Below the pieces are notes generated by a model. It worked only from the letters and a program-made list of their open reading frames with translations. It was not told the origin of the DNA and searched no databases. From Holdemania massiliensis (GTDB lineage: Bacteria; Bacillota_I; Bacilli_A; Erysipelotrichales; Erysipelotrichaceae): a stretch of DNA of 64,000 bases. A program made the translations under genes and the position numbers. Each line of letters opens with the position of its first letter. The first letter of the stretch is position 1. The stretch is taken from positions 2,790,001 to 2,854,000 of the forward strand of contig NZ_JAKNTK010000001.1 in NCBI RefSeq assembly GCF_022440805.1, given 5' to 3'. Below are positions 7,350 through 15,530 of the stretch, one piece after another.

Positions 7350-9064
7350 TAAATCACTCCTGTTAGAATTTTCAAAACTTCCTTTGTGAATTCAAAACCA
7401 TGACCAGAAAGCTCCAGCCCTACACACTCTGCTAGCATTTCACTTGGACTGTCTTTACTATAATCTGAAATCAAAGAGTAAAGAGTTTTCCATTTATCAG
7501 TATCAGAATAACACTGCATACTAGCAAGTTCAAGTACATTGGTGGCTGCTTGACTACTATTCCACAACCATTCCATTACTTTTGTATCTGTTGTCATGCT
7601 CCTGATATATTCACCTTCCAGAACATGCCCTATTTCATGATAAACAATCGACTCTACTGTAGTTGATGGATGGTAAAACGCTTTTTTTACCTGGTAATTT
7701 AGAGTCCTCTGCAACCTCCTGGGATCCGCAAACAAATTTGGATTCAAGCTAAACGTATAGCTAGAAAGATCAGCCGAAGGCGAAGCTGCCATAAATCCAT
7801 TGGTAGACTGTTTTATTTCAGTAATTTTTCCGTTGAGTTGAGGATAGCTTTGAAAAATTGAATCTAAGGCATTAACAACCTTTTCTGTGGAATTAAAATC
7901 TAATCCTGAGAAATCTACATTATTAATTCCGAGATTATTCTTTGCGTAATTTTCTAAGTCAACAGTAGATTTAAAGTTCTGTGTTGATTTCTTTGAATTT
8001 TGCAAATTTCCTGTTACGCCCTTTACTTTGCTGTGCAATCCACCGTATTTTTCTTTCCAATCCTTGTACTTCATGCTAGCAGGCACCTTCTCAATCTTGC
8101 CCGTCGTTTTGCTTCTGGCCGCCCGTGTCCCCGTCTCCTCCAAGCCCTCGGTCACCGGCGCAGTCGTCGTGCGACACCATGGATGGAAGGGTGGGCAGTT
8201 CTCGCCTTTTTGCGCTTTATCGACATCAAACTGCTTGCCATCCATCTCCTGGCAGATCTTGCTGGTCTTGCTGTCAAGCGTGGCCACGATCTCATACTGT
8301 TTTACTCCATCGGCTTTATAAGCCCTCATCTGGGCATCGGTATGGACAGCTGCACTCTCAGTGTAAAGCAGCCGATATGCCTCGTACCTTCCAACATTAA
8401 ACTCTTTGGCAAACTCCTTTGACAGCTCATAAGGATTACGCCCCGTAGCCATAGCATCTGTTAAAGTCTGCCTTACCCGGTAGTTAAGATTCTGCTGGTT
8501 GCGCCAGATCGACTGGCTAAAGGTAGCGCCGGCAACCGGTTGGCTGATGATCTCGCGGATTAGGTTCTCGTCGAGCCCGACGAAGTCCTCGTGAAATCCT
8601 CGATACTGATCGATGTCAAACAGAGTCTTGTAAAAACTGTCCTCGCAGACCTTGCCAGCGGTATCCTGGATCATTTTCTCGGTCTTGCCTGTGAGGTTTT
8701 CCATGATTGCTTTCAGATTCGTTTCCAGAGCCTGATAGCGCGTGATTCTGGACTTGGTGGATAAATTCTCCAGCTCAAGATTAAACGTTCCTATCGAGCT
8801 CTTAGCGAGCCGTTCAAAGGTTTTAAGATCACCTTTAAACTCCTTTAACTCTTCAAAGTTCAGTAACTTCTGCGCTTCCGCGTAGCTGATCTTGTTATCC
8901 TTGGCATAGCGTGCCCAGAAGTCCCGGATCACGACCTGCGTGTCCTTAAGCGCGTCGTCAAAAAAGTGTGTCAGATCCTCTTGCTGCGCCTCGACGGTGC
9001 GCTCCGCGGTTTTAAAGCGATCCTCCGATCGTTTCTTCCAATAATCAGCGCTGCTGTTACTCAT
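7349..9064 (-). CDS. MuF-type head morphogenesis protein with C-terminal HExxH metallopeptidase-like domain
   Basis: 571 residues. Residues about 1-300 are a SPP1 gp7/Mu F minor head protein: helical, then the conserved block around YEAYRLLYTESAAV, LDSKTSKICQEMDG and the Cys/His-rich GENCPPFHPWCRT. Normal MuF proteins end soon after this. Here a further 220 or so residues follow, containing YHEIGHVLEGEY with HEIGH at residues 476-480 and a downstream SPSEMLAEC segment (Glu at 542 and 546) that could supply the third zinc ligand. This matches the layout of MuF-associated polymorphic toxins, in which a variable toxin domain rides on a virion head protein. The extension is clearly AT-richer than the N-terminal part, a sign of module exchange. 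Confidence 0.8.
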   Translation of the reverse strand: MSNSSADYWKKRSEDRFKTAERTVEAQQEDLTHFFDDALKDTQVVIRDFWARYAKDNKISYAEAQKLLNFEELKEFKGDLKTFERLAKSSIGTFNLELENLSTKSRITRYQALETNLKAIMENLTGKTEKMIQDTAGKVCEDSFYKTLFDIDQYRGFHEDFVGLDENLIREIISQPVAGATFSQSIWRNQQNLNYRVRQTLTDAMATGRNPYELSKEFAKEFNVGRYEAYRLLYTESAAVHTDAQMRAYKADGVKQYEIVATLDSKTSKICQEMDGKQFDVDKAQKGENCPPFHPWCRTTTAPVTEGLEETGTRAARSKTTGKIEKVPASMKYKDWKEKYGGLHSKVKGVTGNLQNSKKSTQNFKSTVDLENYAKNNLGINNVDFSGLDFNSTEKVVNALDSIFQSYPQLNGKITEIKQSTNGFMAASPSADLSSYTFSLNPNLFADPRRLQRTLNYQVKKAFYHPSTTVESIVYHEIGHVLEGEYIRSMTTDTKVMEWLWNSSQAATNVLELASMQCYSDTDKWKTLYSLISDYSKDSPSEMLAECVGLELSGHGFEFTKEVLKILTGVI

Positions 9065-10493
9065 CTACCGGATCCTCCAGATCACCGTCGAATTGCGGCA
9101 GCTTCATCATTTCTTCCCGGCGTTGTTTTTCTTCCTTTTCTATCCGTTCGCGCTCACCCTGCCAGTTGTCCACCAGCGGATGCTCCTTGGTTTTGGTCTC
9201 GTCCGACATGATGGAACTTGGAGTCTGTGTGATCATTTGCACGATTTCCAGATAGTTTTTAGGCTTGTTGCGTGTCCAAGTCTGATCGATCTTTGCTGGT
9301 GCGCCTAATCCCGTATGCTTGGTGATCACTCTGATCAGCTCGTCAATCTGGGGTCTAAACTCGGTCTCCATCATGCCGGCTTTGAGCTCAAGCAGCTGAT
9401 AGAGATAATCCAGGTAAGCACCGGACGCGTTGCCGATCTTATCCGGATTGGGATCCACCGCCATGGCCGCGATGTAAAGCTGTACTTTGAGCAGCTCAAT
9501 AAACTTACTGCGGGCTTCGTGTGGGATGTCACCGTGAACGACATCCAGGCCGCCATTTTCGTCAACACCGAGCCACTTGGATGCTTTGAGCATCTGCAGA
9601 GGATCCAGCGGTACCTGCTTAGGATTGCCCTCGTTATCAAAAACAGTTTGCTCGCGTGCTCCCTGATAGTTCTTAATGACATAAATGATCTCCTGAATAT
9701 CATCTATGTCATTGGCAAAGCCAGAAAACACTTTGTCATAGACATCGATCAGATCCTGATACATTTCTAGGTCACTGGTAGCGTCGGCGTTGTTGCGGAA
9801 TTCAATGAATGGTATCTGACCAAACCGATTAGGCAATACCTTGGGACCAGTAAAGCCTGATTGCTCCGGGTGCTGCTCTGGCTTGACGTCTTTGAGCAGC
9901 TCTGACGTTTTGCGTAAAAAATAGCTGCACTCTTTGTCATCCCAGATTTCATATCGCTCATAAGTTTCGCCTGCATCATCGGTCATCGCATAAGTCCGGA
10001 TCAGATATTTCAGCGGCAGCTTAATGTTGTTGACATCGTAAACAGGCAGGATCTGCTCTGGACTAACCCAGTGATACTGCAGTTTTTGCTGCTCATCGAC
10101 ATAGTAATGCAGCCATGCCCGCCCCCAGTTGGAGGCATCCAGACCTAGCTTTTTTAATACACGACCAAAGTTGCTGCCCAGAGTTTGTGCAAGCTGATCA
10201 TTAGCTTGTGGGCTGCCAATATCCAGCTGTGGCGGATATGTAAACAGATAACCGATCTTTTGATCAACAAAGACTTTGTGATAGCCGGTCGGGATCCTGT
10301 TATCAGCAGACTTAAGAGGGTTTTTACCAAGATCACATAAAAAGCGATTGATCTCGTCAATCGCAGCCGCACCTGTCTGTTTAATTTTTGATCGGTTGTG
10401 GTAATACTCCTCGCCACTCTTTGCGGCGGCTAGCTGCTGATCGCGATCTCTAAACGCCGCGTTAAGCAGTTTTTGCGCCTTTTGTAAATCCAT
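9057..10493 (-). CDS. Phage portal protein (SPP1 gp6-like)
   Basis: A 478-residue protein between terL and MuF, as expected for the portal through which DNA enters the head. Family features are an N-terminal helical region with YYHNRSKIK, the strand-rich stem/wing region, and the NRFGQIPFIEFRNNADATSDLE segment followed by the long helix IDVYDKVFSGFANDIDD, both typical of SPP1-type portals. The acidic C-terminal tail overlaps the MuF start by 8 bases. Confidence 0.92.
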   Translation of the reverse strand: MDLQKAQKLLNAAFRDRDQQLAAAKSGEEYYHNRSKIKQTGAAAIDEINRFLCDLGKNPLKSADNRIPTGYHKVFVDQKIGYLFTYPPQLDIGSPQANDQLAQTLGSNFGRVLKKLGLDASNWGRAWLHYYVDEQQKLQYHWVSPEQILPVYDVNNIKLPLKYLIRTYAMTDDAGETYERYEIWDDKECSYFLRKTSELLKDVKPEQHPEQSGFTGPKVLPNRFGQIPFIEFRNNADATSDLEMYQDLIDVYDKVFSGFANDIDDIQEIIYVIKNYQGAREQTVFDNEGNPKQVPLDPLQMLKASKWLGVDENGGLDVVHGDIPHEARSKFIELLKVQLYIAAMAVDPNPDKIGNASGAYLDYLYQLLELKAGMMETEFRPQIDELIRVITKHTGLGAPAKIDQTWTRNKPKNYLEIVQMITQTPSSIMSDETKTKEHPLVDNWQGERERIEKEEKQRREEMMKLPQFDGDLEDPVDE

Positions 10494-10494
10494 G

Positions 10495-11766
10495 TTACCA
10501 GCCTCCTATCCGTGTGCCTCGTTTGATCATCTGATCCTCCAGGCTGTACCTGGTGGCGTCAATGCTGTGGTTGTCTTTATCTGGGTAGCTGCCTTTAAAG
10601 TTACCGTTTTTATCTCGCTCCAACTCGCAACTGCTAAACTCCCGGGCTGTGTTTGGGCAATAGCGAGGGTCAATGATGATCTCGTTGAGATCCTGTAGCC
10701 ACTTAATCCCGTGGTCAACGGATCCGGGACCTTTTTTAGCGCCGATGATCCGCAGACCGAGCTCCCTAAACTCGTTGATTGTCCGTGGATCCTCACTGTC
10801 CGCGACAACCAACTGATTAAGCGGATTGAGCAGCTTGATCTGCTGGACTGCCTTCGCATTGGATAATCCCACTTGATAAAGCTCGCCAAAAATAAAAAGA
10901 CGTCTGCGCGTCTTGTCGAAGTGATTTTTAACATAGGCAAGCGGATCAGCGGCAAAACCGAAGTCTAACCCATGATGAATTTTGTCAAAAATTGTCATCT
11001 CATCAGGCGTGATCTCTCTTATTGTAACGTTGTCAAACACCTGACCACCAGTGCCAGTTGCCTCGCCGAGGTATTCATGCCGGTAAGCCATCGGCTTGTT
11101 GCGTTTAAGCTCCTCAGCCTCGATGTAAAATTGAGGACCGAGCCACCCACGCGGAACCGATCGGTAGTCGCTGTGATGGACGATTGTGTCCGCCCTAGGC
11201 AGTAGTACGTCCTGGTTAACCCAGCTGTTGATACTCTTAGGCGGGTTCCAGCTGTAGAAGACCCAGTAACGATCACCGCCGCGCATTAGGGACTGATTGA
11301 TCGTGCGCTCCTCCTCGTCTCCGTCAAACTCATCGCGCTCCTCGTACCATGTGTATGCAAAATAGCCATGCTGCAGCTTGACGGATTTAATCTTTTTTGG
11401 CTCATCTGCGCCCCTAAACACGATACGCTGACCAGTAGGCAGATAGGTTAATCCCAGAGGGGAGTATTTAGGTTTCCAGAGATGCTCAACACCGAGCTTT
11501 TCAATCGCCCACAGCAGCTGCTCAAAGACTGACTCCTCTAAGTAGCGTCCGACCTTGCGCAGCACCATCGCGTTGGCGTCTGGATTGGACATCATGCCCA
11601 AGACAATCATGATGCTGATAAACGATGACTTGGTGGATCCACGTCCGCCGGCAAGCTTGTAGTGAGTATGCTTGTGCTCTATGATGTCCCAATACAGATC
11701 GTAAAAAGATGGGGCAATCAGCTCCGTCAGTTTAATCCGAGTTGTTGGTAGGCTTTGGGATGTCAT
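10495..11766 (-). CDS. terL: Terminase large subunit
   Basis: ATP-driven DNA packaging motor and nuclease. From the ATG at 11766 the protein is 423 residues. The ATPase domain has a Walker A-like GGRGSTKSS at about residues 40-48 and a Walker B/catalytic region in TWYEERDEFDG. The C-terminal RNase H-like nuclease has LDFGFAADP, VVADSEDP and the final DKDNHSIDATRY acidic cluster. A longer open frame exists to 11988 but is an antiframe read of terS, and AAGGTGG precedes 11766. The N-terminus overlaps terS by 35 bases. Confidence 0.92.
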   Translation of the reverse strand: MTSQSLPTTRIKLTELIAPSFYDLYWDIIEHKHTHYKLAGGRGSTKSSFISIMIVLGMMSNPDANAMVLRKVGRYLEESVFEQLLWAIEKLGVEHLWKPKYSPLGLTYLPTGQRIVFRGADEPKKIKSVKLQHGYFAYTWYEERDEFDGDEEERTINQSLMRGGDRYWVFYSWNPPKSINSWVNQDVLLPRADTIVHHSDYRSVPRGWLGPQFYIEAEELKRNKPMAYRHEYLGEATGTGGQVFDNVTIREITPDEMTIFDKIHHGLDFGFAADPLAYVKNHFDKTRRRLFIFGELYQVGLSNAKAVQQIKLLNPLNQLVVADSEDPRTINEFRELGLRIIGAKKGPGSVDHGIKWLQDLNEIIIDPRYCPNTAREFSSCELERDKNGNFKGSYPDKDNHSIDATRYSLEDQMIKRGTRIGGW

Positions 11767-12172
11767 TGATAATTTCCACCTTGGACGCACCCTCGATATT
11801 GATGTCTTGTTTATCTTTCCAACGATCAGGTTTGCGATTTTTAAGCCAGAAGATCTGTGCAGTGACATCCGGCAACACCTGCTTGGTTGTTGTTTTGGTC
11901 TTTGTGCCATCAGGACTAACCTCAGTGCACACCTCATCATACTCATATCCAATCGCCCGCTTATACAGCGCACTCTCGACTCGAGCATCTGCGACCTCTT
12001 TATTGACGGTAAGCGTCTGCATCAACTCCTCGTGCTCTTTTTTATACCCACTGAACGTGCTCTCGGACACGCCGAGCTTTTTAGCAATGTCACGCTCGAT
12101 CGCGCCATCACGTGCCCACTGAGCGATCATATCCAGCTTAGGCTTTACATGTGTCTCATATTTACCGCGCAT
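11732..12172 (-). CDS. terS: Terminase small subunit
   Basis: First gene of the late operon; recognises the packaging site and loads TerL. The ATG at 12172 has a textbook AGGAGGTGAT site, giving 146 residues. The N-terminal half is a helix-turn-helix (RDIAKKLGVSESTFSGYKKEH, cut here by its neighbours KPKLDMIAQWARDGAIE), followed by a helical oligomerisation region and the conserved LKNRKPDRWKDKQD motif of this terminase family. Confidence 0.9.
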   Translation of the reverse strand: MRGKYETHVKPKLDMIAQWARDGAIERDIAKKLGVSESTFSGYKKEHEELMQTLTVNKEVADARVESALYKRAIGYEYDEVCTEVSPDGTKTKTTTKQVLPDVTAQIFWLKNRKPDRWKDKQDINIEGASKVEIINDIPKPTNNSD

Positions 12173-12191
12173 CCTATCACCTCCTGATATA

Positions 12192-12209
12192 ATCGACACT
12201 TTTCGACAA
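12192..12209 (-). promoter_or_regulatory. Tandem 0A-box-like sites upstream of the late operon
   Basis: On the minus strand TTGTCGAA (12209-12202) matches the Spo0A 0A-box core TGTCGAA exactly. A second copy, TGTCGAT (12198-12192), lies in the same orientation with three bases between, a 10-bp repeat period like natural tandem 0A boxes. They sit about 20-35 bases upstream of the terS start and about 120 bases from the Spo0A-domain gene that reads the other way. The match is direct; binding is inferred. Confidence 0.6.
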
Positions 12210-12290
12210 TTCCGTTCATTTTATGCAACATTTGTATGTTATTTTAATTTATATGCTTTATATGGCTTAAATCCGGTGTTATTAGTTATA

Positions 12291-12316
12291 CTCTCAAATT
12301 AAAATAACTTTGAGAG
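12291..12316 (+). promoter_or_regulatory. Inverted repeat overlapping the RBS of the Spo0A-domain gene
   Basis: CTCTCAAA and TTTGAGAG form a perfect 8-bp inverted repeat around a 10-base AT-rich spacer. The right arm runs into the GAGGAGG ribosome site at 12314-12320. It may be an operator or an RNA hairpin that hides the ribosome site and throttles translation. Confidence 0.45.
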
Positions 12317-12326
12317 GAGGAAAATA

Positions 12327-12815
12327 ATGGAAAGATTATATCCTAAATGCTGCTTAAGCTGTTCTCACAGGCTGGAAGTTTATATCGCCCTGCTGAACAC
12401 TCTTGAGCAGTTTTTTGATCTTACACCGGACGAGGATGATCGAGTTGACGCTCTTGTCATCCATGGCATCGCTGTGGAGCTGCTCAAGGAGTGCGGCATC
12501 GTCAACCAAGGCTACAACCTGTTGGCCAGTGCTCTGACTTATGCGGTGTTAGATCAGACACTGTTGCAAAATCTCAAGGGCCGTCTCTACCCAAAAGTAG
12601 CTACTGCTCATCACACTACAGCCACGCGCGTCGAGCGCAATATCCGCACATCAATCGAGGGAGCTTGGACCCGAGGTGATACCAGTGTGTTATCAAAGTA
12701 TTTTGGCAACACTATCCTGTCTGCCAAAGGCAAGCCCACCAATCTACAGTTTTTGCTTGTGATGAGTGATATCGTACATAAACGATGCATCATCCCACGC
12801 CATCCCGTCAAATAG
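12327..12815 (+). CDS. Phage-encoded Spo0A C-terminal (DNA-binding) domain protein
   Basis: 162 residues on the strand opposite to the lytic genes, with GAGGAGG 6 bases before the ATG. Residues about 45-155 align by eye with the Spo0A effector domain: HGIAVELLKECGIVNQGYNL, the LKGRLYPKVATAHHTT segment, the recognition-helix region ATRVERNIRTSIEGAWTRG, and the signature SAKGKPTNLQFL. There is no receiver domain or phosphorylation site. Instead the N-terminus is a short helical extension with a CCLSC cluster, so the protein may act without phosphorylation. Lying between early and late operons, it could control late genes or compete with the host Spo0A. Function is inferred. Confidence 0.88.
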   Translation: MERLYPKCCLSCSHRLEVYIALLNTLEQFFDLTPDEDDRVDALVIHGIAVELLKECGIVNQGYNLLASALTYAVLDQTLLQNLKGRLYPKVATAHHTTATRVERNIRTSIEGAWTRGDTSVLSKYFGNTILSAKGKPTNLQFLLVMSDIVHKRCIIPRHPVK

Positions 12816-12833
12816 GCCTCGTGCCTATTTTTT
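12810..12833 (+). terminator. Intrinsic terminator of the Spo0A-domain gene
   Basis: AAATAGGC, a five-base loop and GCCTATTT followed by TTT immediately after the stop codon of the rightward gene. The A-rich left arm means it may also work leftward. Confidence 0.75.
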
Positions 12834-12971
12834 ATTTAGTCCCGCAAGGCGATACGCGGGGCTGTGAGTTTGCAGGCTGTGTGTCAAGGGGAAAAGGGAG
12901 ATAGAAACAAGAGGTTTTTTATATGCCTGCCGCATCCAGCCAGAAGGAGAAAGAACCAGCTGGAAACCAAA

Positions 12972-12997
12972 GAAAAAGCACCCCGCTAAGAGTGCTT
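12972..12997 (-). terminator. Intrinsic terminator of the leftward early operon
   Basis: On the minus strand AAGCAC, a ten-base loop and GTGCTT followed by TTTC. It lies downstream of the ArpU-like gene and separates early transcripts from the convergent Spo0A-domain gene. Confidence 0.65.
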
Positions 12998-13087
12998 GAT
13001 ATGTTTGACCGTCGCTGGGCCACTTGCTTACGCAGAGGTGTGGGCGGTACTAATACCCACTGGCATCTTACACGCGTATAGTACCAT

Positions 13088-13116
13088 AAAAGTCAACCGC
13101 ACGCGTGCGGACTTTT
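13088..13116 (-). terminator. Hairpin overlapping the 3' end of the ArpU-like gene
   Basis: A GC-rich perfect palindrome (CCGCACGCGTGCGG) is embedded in outer AAAAGT/ACTTTT arms, spanning the last codons and stop of the gene at 13093. With a leftward TTTT it can act as a first terminator ahead of that at 12972. Confidence 0.6.
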
Positions 13117-13527
13117 ACAAATTGAGTCAATTCTGTCCCGCAATCCTGACTTGGACAGATTGACCATGGGCGCCGCAGCCTGATAGCTGTACCCCTCCTC
13201 ATAAACCAGTTGGACAATCTGCCGATCCTCCATGCTTAAACTGTCAAGCCAGTCATCCAGTCCTAAAGCAGACCTTGCAGCTCTTAACTGCTCCAGCTGC
13301 GCCTCGATGGCTGCCTTTTGCACGCAGAGTTGCTGACCTGGTGGATGCTTGTTATCTAAGCCTCTGATGTGCATCTCTCTGGCAGCCTGCTCTGGCCAGT
13401 CCTCATGCAGCCAAAGATAGGTGCTAAGATCAAGCAGCCATACTCGTAACTTGCTAATCTCACGGGAGTATGACCCGTACACTCGCAGCTTATCCTTTGT
13501 CCTTTTGATCCTCTCGTCCACTGCCAT
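13093..13527 (-). CDS. ArpU/RinA-like late transcription regulator
   Basis: A 144-residue last gene of the early operon. The C-terminal third has a sigma-region-4-like helix-turn-helix (LSMEDRQIVQLVYEEGYSY, then MVNLSKSGLRDRIDSI) preceded by a helical N-terminal region. ArpU/RinA/YqaQ-type proteins in this position activate late operons of Firmicute phages. Both this protein and the Spo0A-domain protein are therefore candidates for late gene control. Confidence 0.75.
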   Translation of the reverse strand: MAVDERIKRTKDKLRVYGSYSREISKLRVWLLDLSTYLWLHEDWPEQAAREMHIRGLDNKHPPGQQLCVQKAAIEAQLEQLRAARSALGLDDWLDSLSMEDRQIVQLVYEEGYSYQAAAPMVNLSKSGLRDRIDSICKSPHACG

Positions 13528-13541
13528 CCCCCCTGTCTCGT

Positions 13542-13745
13542 CTACTCTGTGCCTTGTGGCTCCTGCAGGAGCTGCTGATCATCCTCATCCGCTGGCTGCA
13601 TCATAAACGCCAGCAGCTTGTCAGGATTGGAGCAGATACCCAGCAGCTCACAATAATCACAGTAGTTATCCGCGCCTAAGACGCAAGGATCTGATCGGCT
13701 AAACTGCTCGCACAAGACCGCGGCATATTTTTCAAGATTCTTCAT
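13542..13745 (-). CDS. Small Cys-rich phage protein of unknown function
   Basis: 67 residues from the ATG at 13745 (a TTG at 13757 is also possible). The segment DPCVLGADNYCDYCELLGIC holds four Cys in a C-x8-C-x2-C-x5-C arrangement that could bind zinc or iron. The tail is acidic and Gln-rich. It overlaps the gene before it by 14 bases and has no clear ribosome site, so it is probably translated by coupling. No family recognised. Confidence 0.55.
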   Translation of the reverse strand: MKNLEKYAAVLCEQFSRSDPCVLGADNYCDYCELLGICSNPDKLLAFMMQPADEDDQQLLQEPQGTE

Positions 13746-13881
13746 CCGACAAAACAAACCCCCATTCTTTTAATCTTTTGATCAATTTTTTCTTTTCTTT
13801 CTGCAGCTCTTTGTTATCCGGATCCATGCGCAGGGCAGCATCGAGATCGCGTATCTCAGCTAGGATCTCAGGAGGGGTCAT
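13732..13881 (-). CDS. 49-residue charged phage protein
   Basis: A short gene (starts MTPPEILAEIRDLDAAL) with a strong GGAGGTGA site. It encodes a highly charged helix with a Lys-rich middle (LQKEKKKLIKRLKEWG), likely a coiled coil or nucleic-acid-binding helix. The start overlaps the preceding stop (TGATG) and the end overlaps the following gene. Function unknown. Confidence 0.6.
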   Translation of the reverse strand: MTPPEILAEIRDLDAALRMDPDNKELQKEKKKLIKRLKEWGFVLSDEES

Positions 13882-13955
13882 CACCTGTCACCTCCAACCC
13901 TATCCAGCACAAGCACCGCGATAACAAACGCGACGGCGAGCAGCGCGGGGATCAT
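13881..13955 (-). CDS. 24-residue single-pass hydrophobic peptide
   Basis: An ATG with GGAGG 7 bases upstream begins a 24-codon frame: MIPALL, then a hydrophobic run AVAFVIAVLVL and a charged end DRVGGDR. Its ATG overlaps the upstream stop (ATGA) and its TGA overlaps the next ATG, so it is locked into the operon. It would form one membrane helix. The ribosome site and double coupling argue that it is translated, either for its own product or to pass ribosomes to the next gene. Confidence 0.55.
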   Translation of the reverse strand: MIPALLAVAFVIAVLVLDRVGGDR

Positions 13956-14143
13956 TGATAGCCTCCCAGCGCGCTCTGCTTGCCATGGATCCAGCTCTTG
14001 ACGTCGCGCGTCTTACCGCCTGCCATCTTGATCAACCGGGTACGCTCTTGACTGCTTAATCCGTCCCATCCAGCCTTGGTCAGCTGGATCTTGTAGTTTT
14101 CGCGGCAGTTTTTTACCTCCAAGACAAAATATGTCTCGCTCAT
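13952..14143 (-). CDS. Small phage protein of unknown function
   Basis: 63 residues, starting MSETYFVLEVKNCRENYKIQ with a basic C-terminal half (RTRLIKMAGGKTRDVKSW). It lies immediately downstream of the helicase gene in the replication module. No motif recognised; a small nucleic-acid-associated role would fit its charge and location. Confidence 0.55.
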   Translation of the reverse strand: MSETYFVLEVKNCRENYKIQLTKAGWDGLSSQERTRLIKMAGGKTRDVKSWIHGKQSALGGYQ

Positions 14144-14146
14144 TAG

Positions 14147-15530
14147 CTAATCCTCCAATCTCTCTACTCGTGCCTTGACCGCGTCAATCAAGGCCTGTTG
14201 GTTTGCATCTTTTGTCTGCAGCCGCCGCAGGATGTCCTCGTCAACAGTACCCTTGCAGACGATGTGGTAGATCCGCACGGACTGCCGCTGGCCCTGCCGA
14301 TGCAGCCGGGCGTTGGCCTGCTGGTAGATCTCCAGATCCCACGTCAGCCCAAACCAGACGACGATATGCCCGCCGTCCTGCAGGTTGAGTCCGTGCCCCA
14401 TGCTCGCCGGATGGGCAAGCAGCAGCTGGATCTTGCCGGCATTCCAATCCGCGATATCGTCAGCGTCTTTTATGCTGCGCGGCTCATAAGCCGCAAAGCG
14501 ATCCATCAACCTCTGGAAATCATGCTTGAAGTTATAAAAGACCATAACCGGCTGACCATTAGCCTCCTCGATCAGCTGCTCCAGTTCATCCAGCTTGGCG
14601 TCGTGGATCGGCTGCCAGCTGTGATCCTCCAGGTAAACAGCACCGCTGCTAAACTGTGTCAGCTTGCCCGCCAGGACGCCCGCATTGGCCGCTAAAAGCG
14701 GATTATCGCTGTCCTGGAACTCCAGGAACTTCTCACGCTCAAATCGCCTGTATGCGGCCATTACGGCCGGCTGAAGCTGAATCTCTCGTGTCAGATCAAT
14801 CCGATCAGGCAGCTGCAGCCAGTCAGCAGCCGTCATACTCATGCACACGTCGCTGATCTTGTCATAGATCTGTTGCTCGGCTCCGTCGATCGGGATGTAG
14901 TCGTAAACCACATAACCATTACGCCGACCTGGGATAAAGTATCGCTGCTGATAAGCCCTCATCGTCTTACCCAAGCGTTCGCCTCGGTCGATCAAGTAAA
15001 GCTCTGGCCACAGGTCCATCAAGTTCCGCGGCGCTGGTGTCCCGGTTAAGCCGATGAACCGGCTGAACAATGGTGATAGCTTTTTAAGGGCTTTGAATCT
15101 TTGGCTTTTGGGATTTTTGAAGCTGCTCAGCTCATCCACGACCACCATATCAAACGGCCAATGAGCACCGCATTGCCGGATCAGCCAGACAACGTTATCG
15201 CGATTGATGATGTAAATGTCAGCCGGAGTGCTGAGTGCCTGTAATCGTCGTTTTGCGGATCCAAGCACTTTGCTTATACGCAGGTGCTGCAAATGATCCC
15301 ACTTACTGGACTCCCGGCTCCAGGTATCCTCGGCTACTCGCAGTGGCGCAATGACCAGGATCCGACCTCTCGCAATCTCAAAGTAGTCGTAAATCAACTG
15401 ATCAATCACCGTTAGCGTGACTACCGTTTTGCCGAGGTCAGAGCCCCATATCAAGAAATAAACCGCAGCGCGGATGATCCAGCGCGTACTGCTCGGCTAT
15501 TGCTTGGTATGGGTGTGCTTTATATCGCAT
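14147..15530 (-). pseudogene. SNF2-like phage helicase, frameshifted within Walker A
   Basis: The ATG at 15530 (MRYKAHPYQAIAEQYALDHP) leads into LFLDMGL and then meets TGA at 15440-15438. Seven extra bases separate this from the expected GKT codons; removing them restores DMGLGKTVVTLT and one frame of about 458 codons. Downstream the helicase is intact: VVVDELSSFKN (motif II, DEL for DEAH), LTGTPAP (III), MGHGLNL and RLHRQGQRQSVRIYHI (V/VI). Such proteins pair with VRR-NUC nucleases in phage replication modules. A TTG at 15454 could start a protein lacking the Q motif and with an altered P-loop, so activity is doubtful. Confidence 0.75.

Noticed and set aside
11767..11988. Extended terL N-terminus to 11988
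   Set aside because: The extra residues are a shadow of terS in another frame, and the ATG at 11766 has a ribosome site.
12923..13081. A 52-codon rightward frame (MPAASSQKEKEPAG) between the Spo0A-domain gene and the ArpU-like gene
   Set aside because: It has no good ribosome site, runs through the leftward terminator at 12972-12997, and its composition is not convincingly coding.
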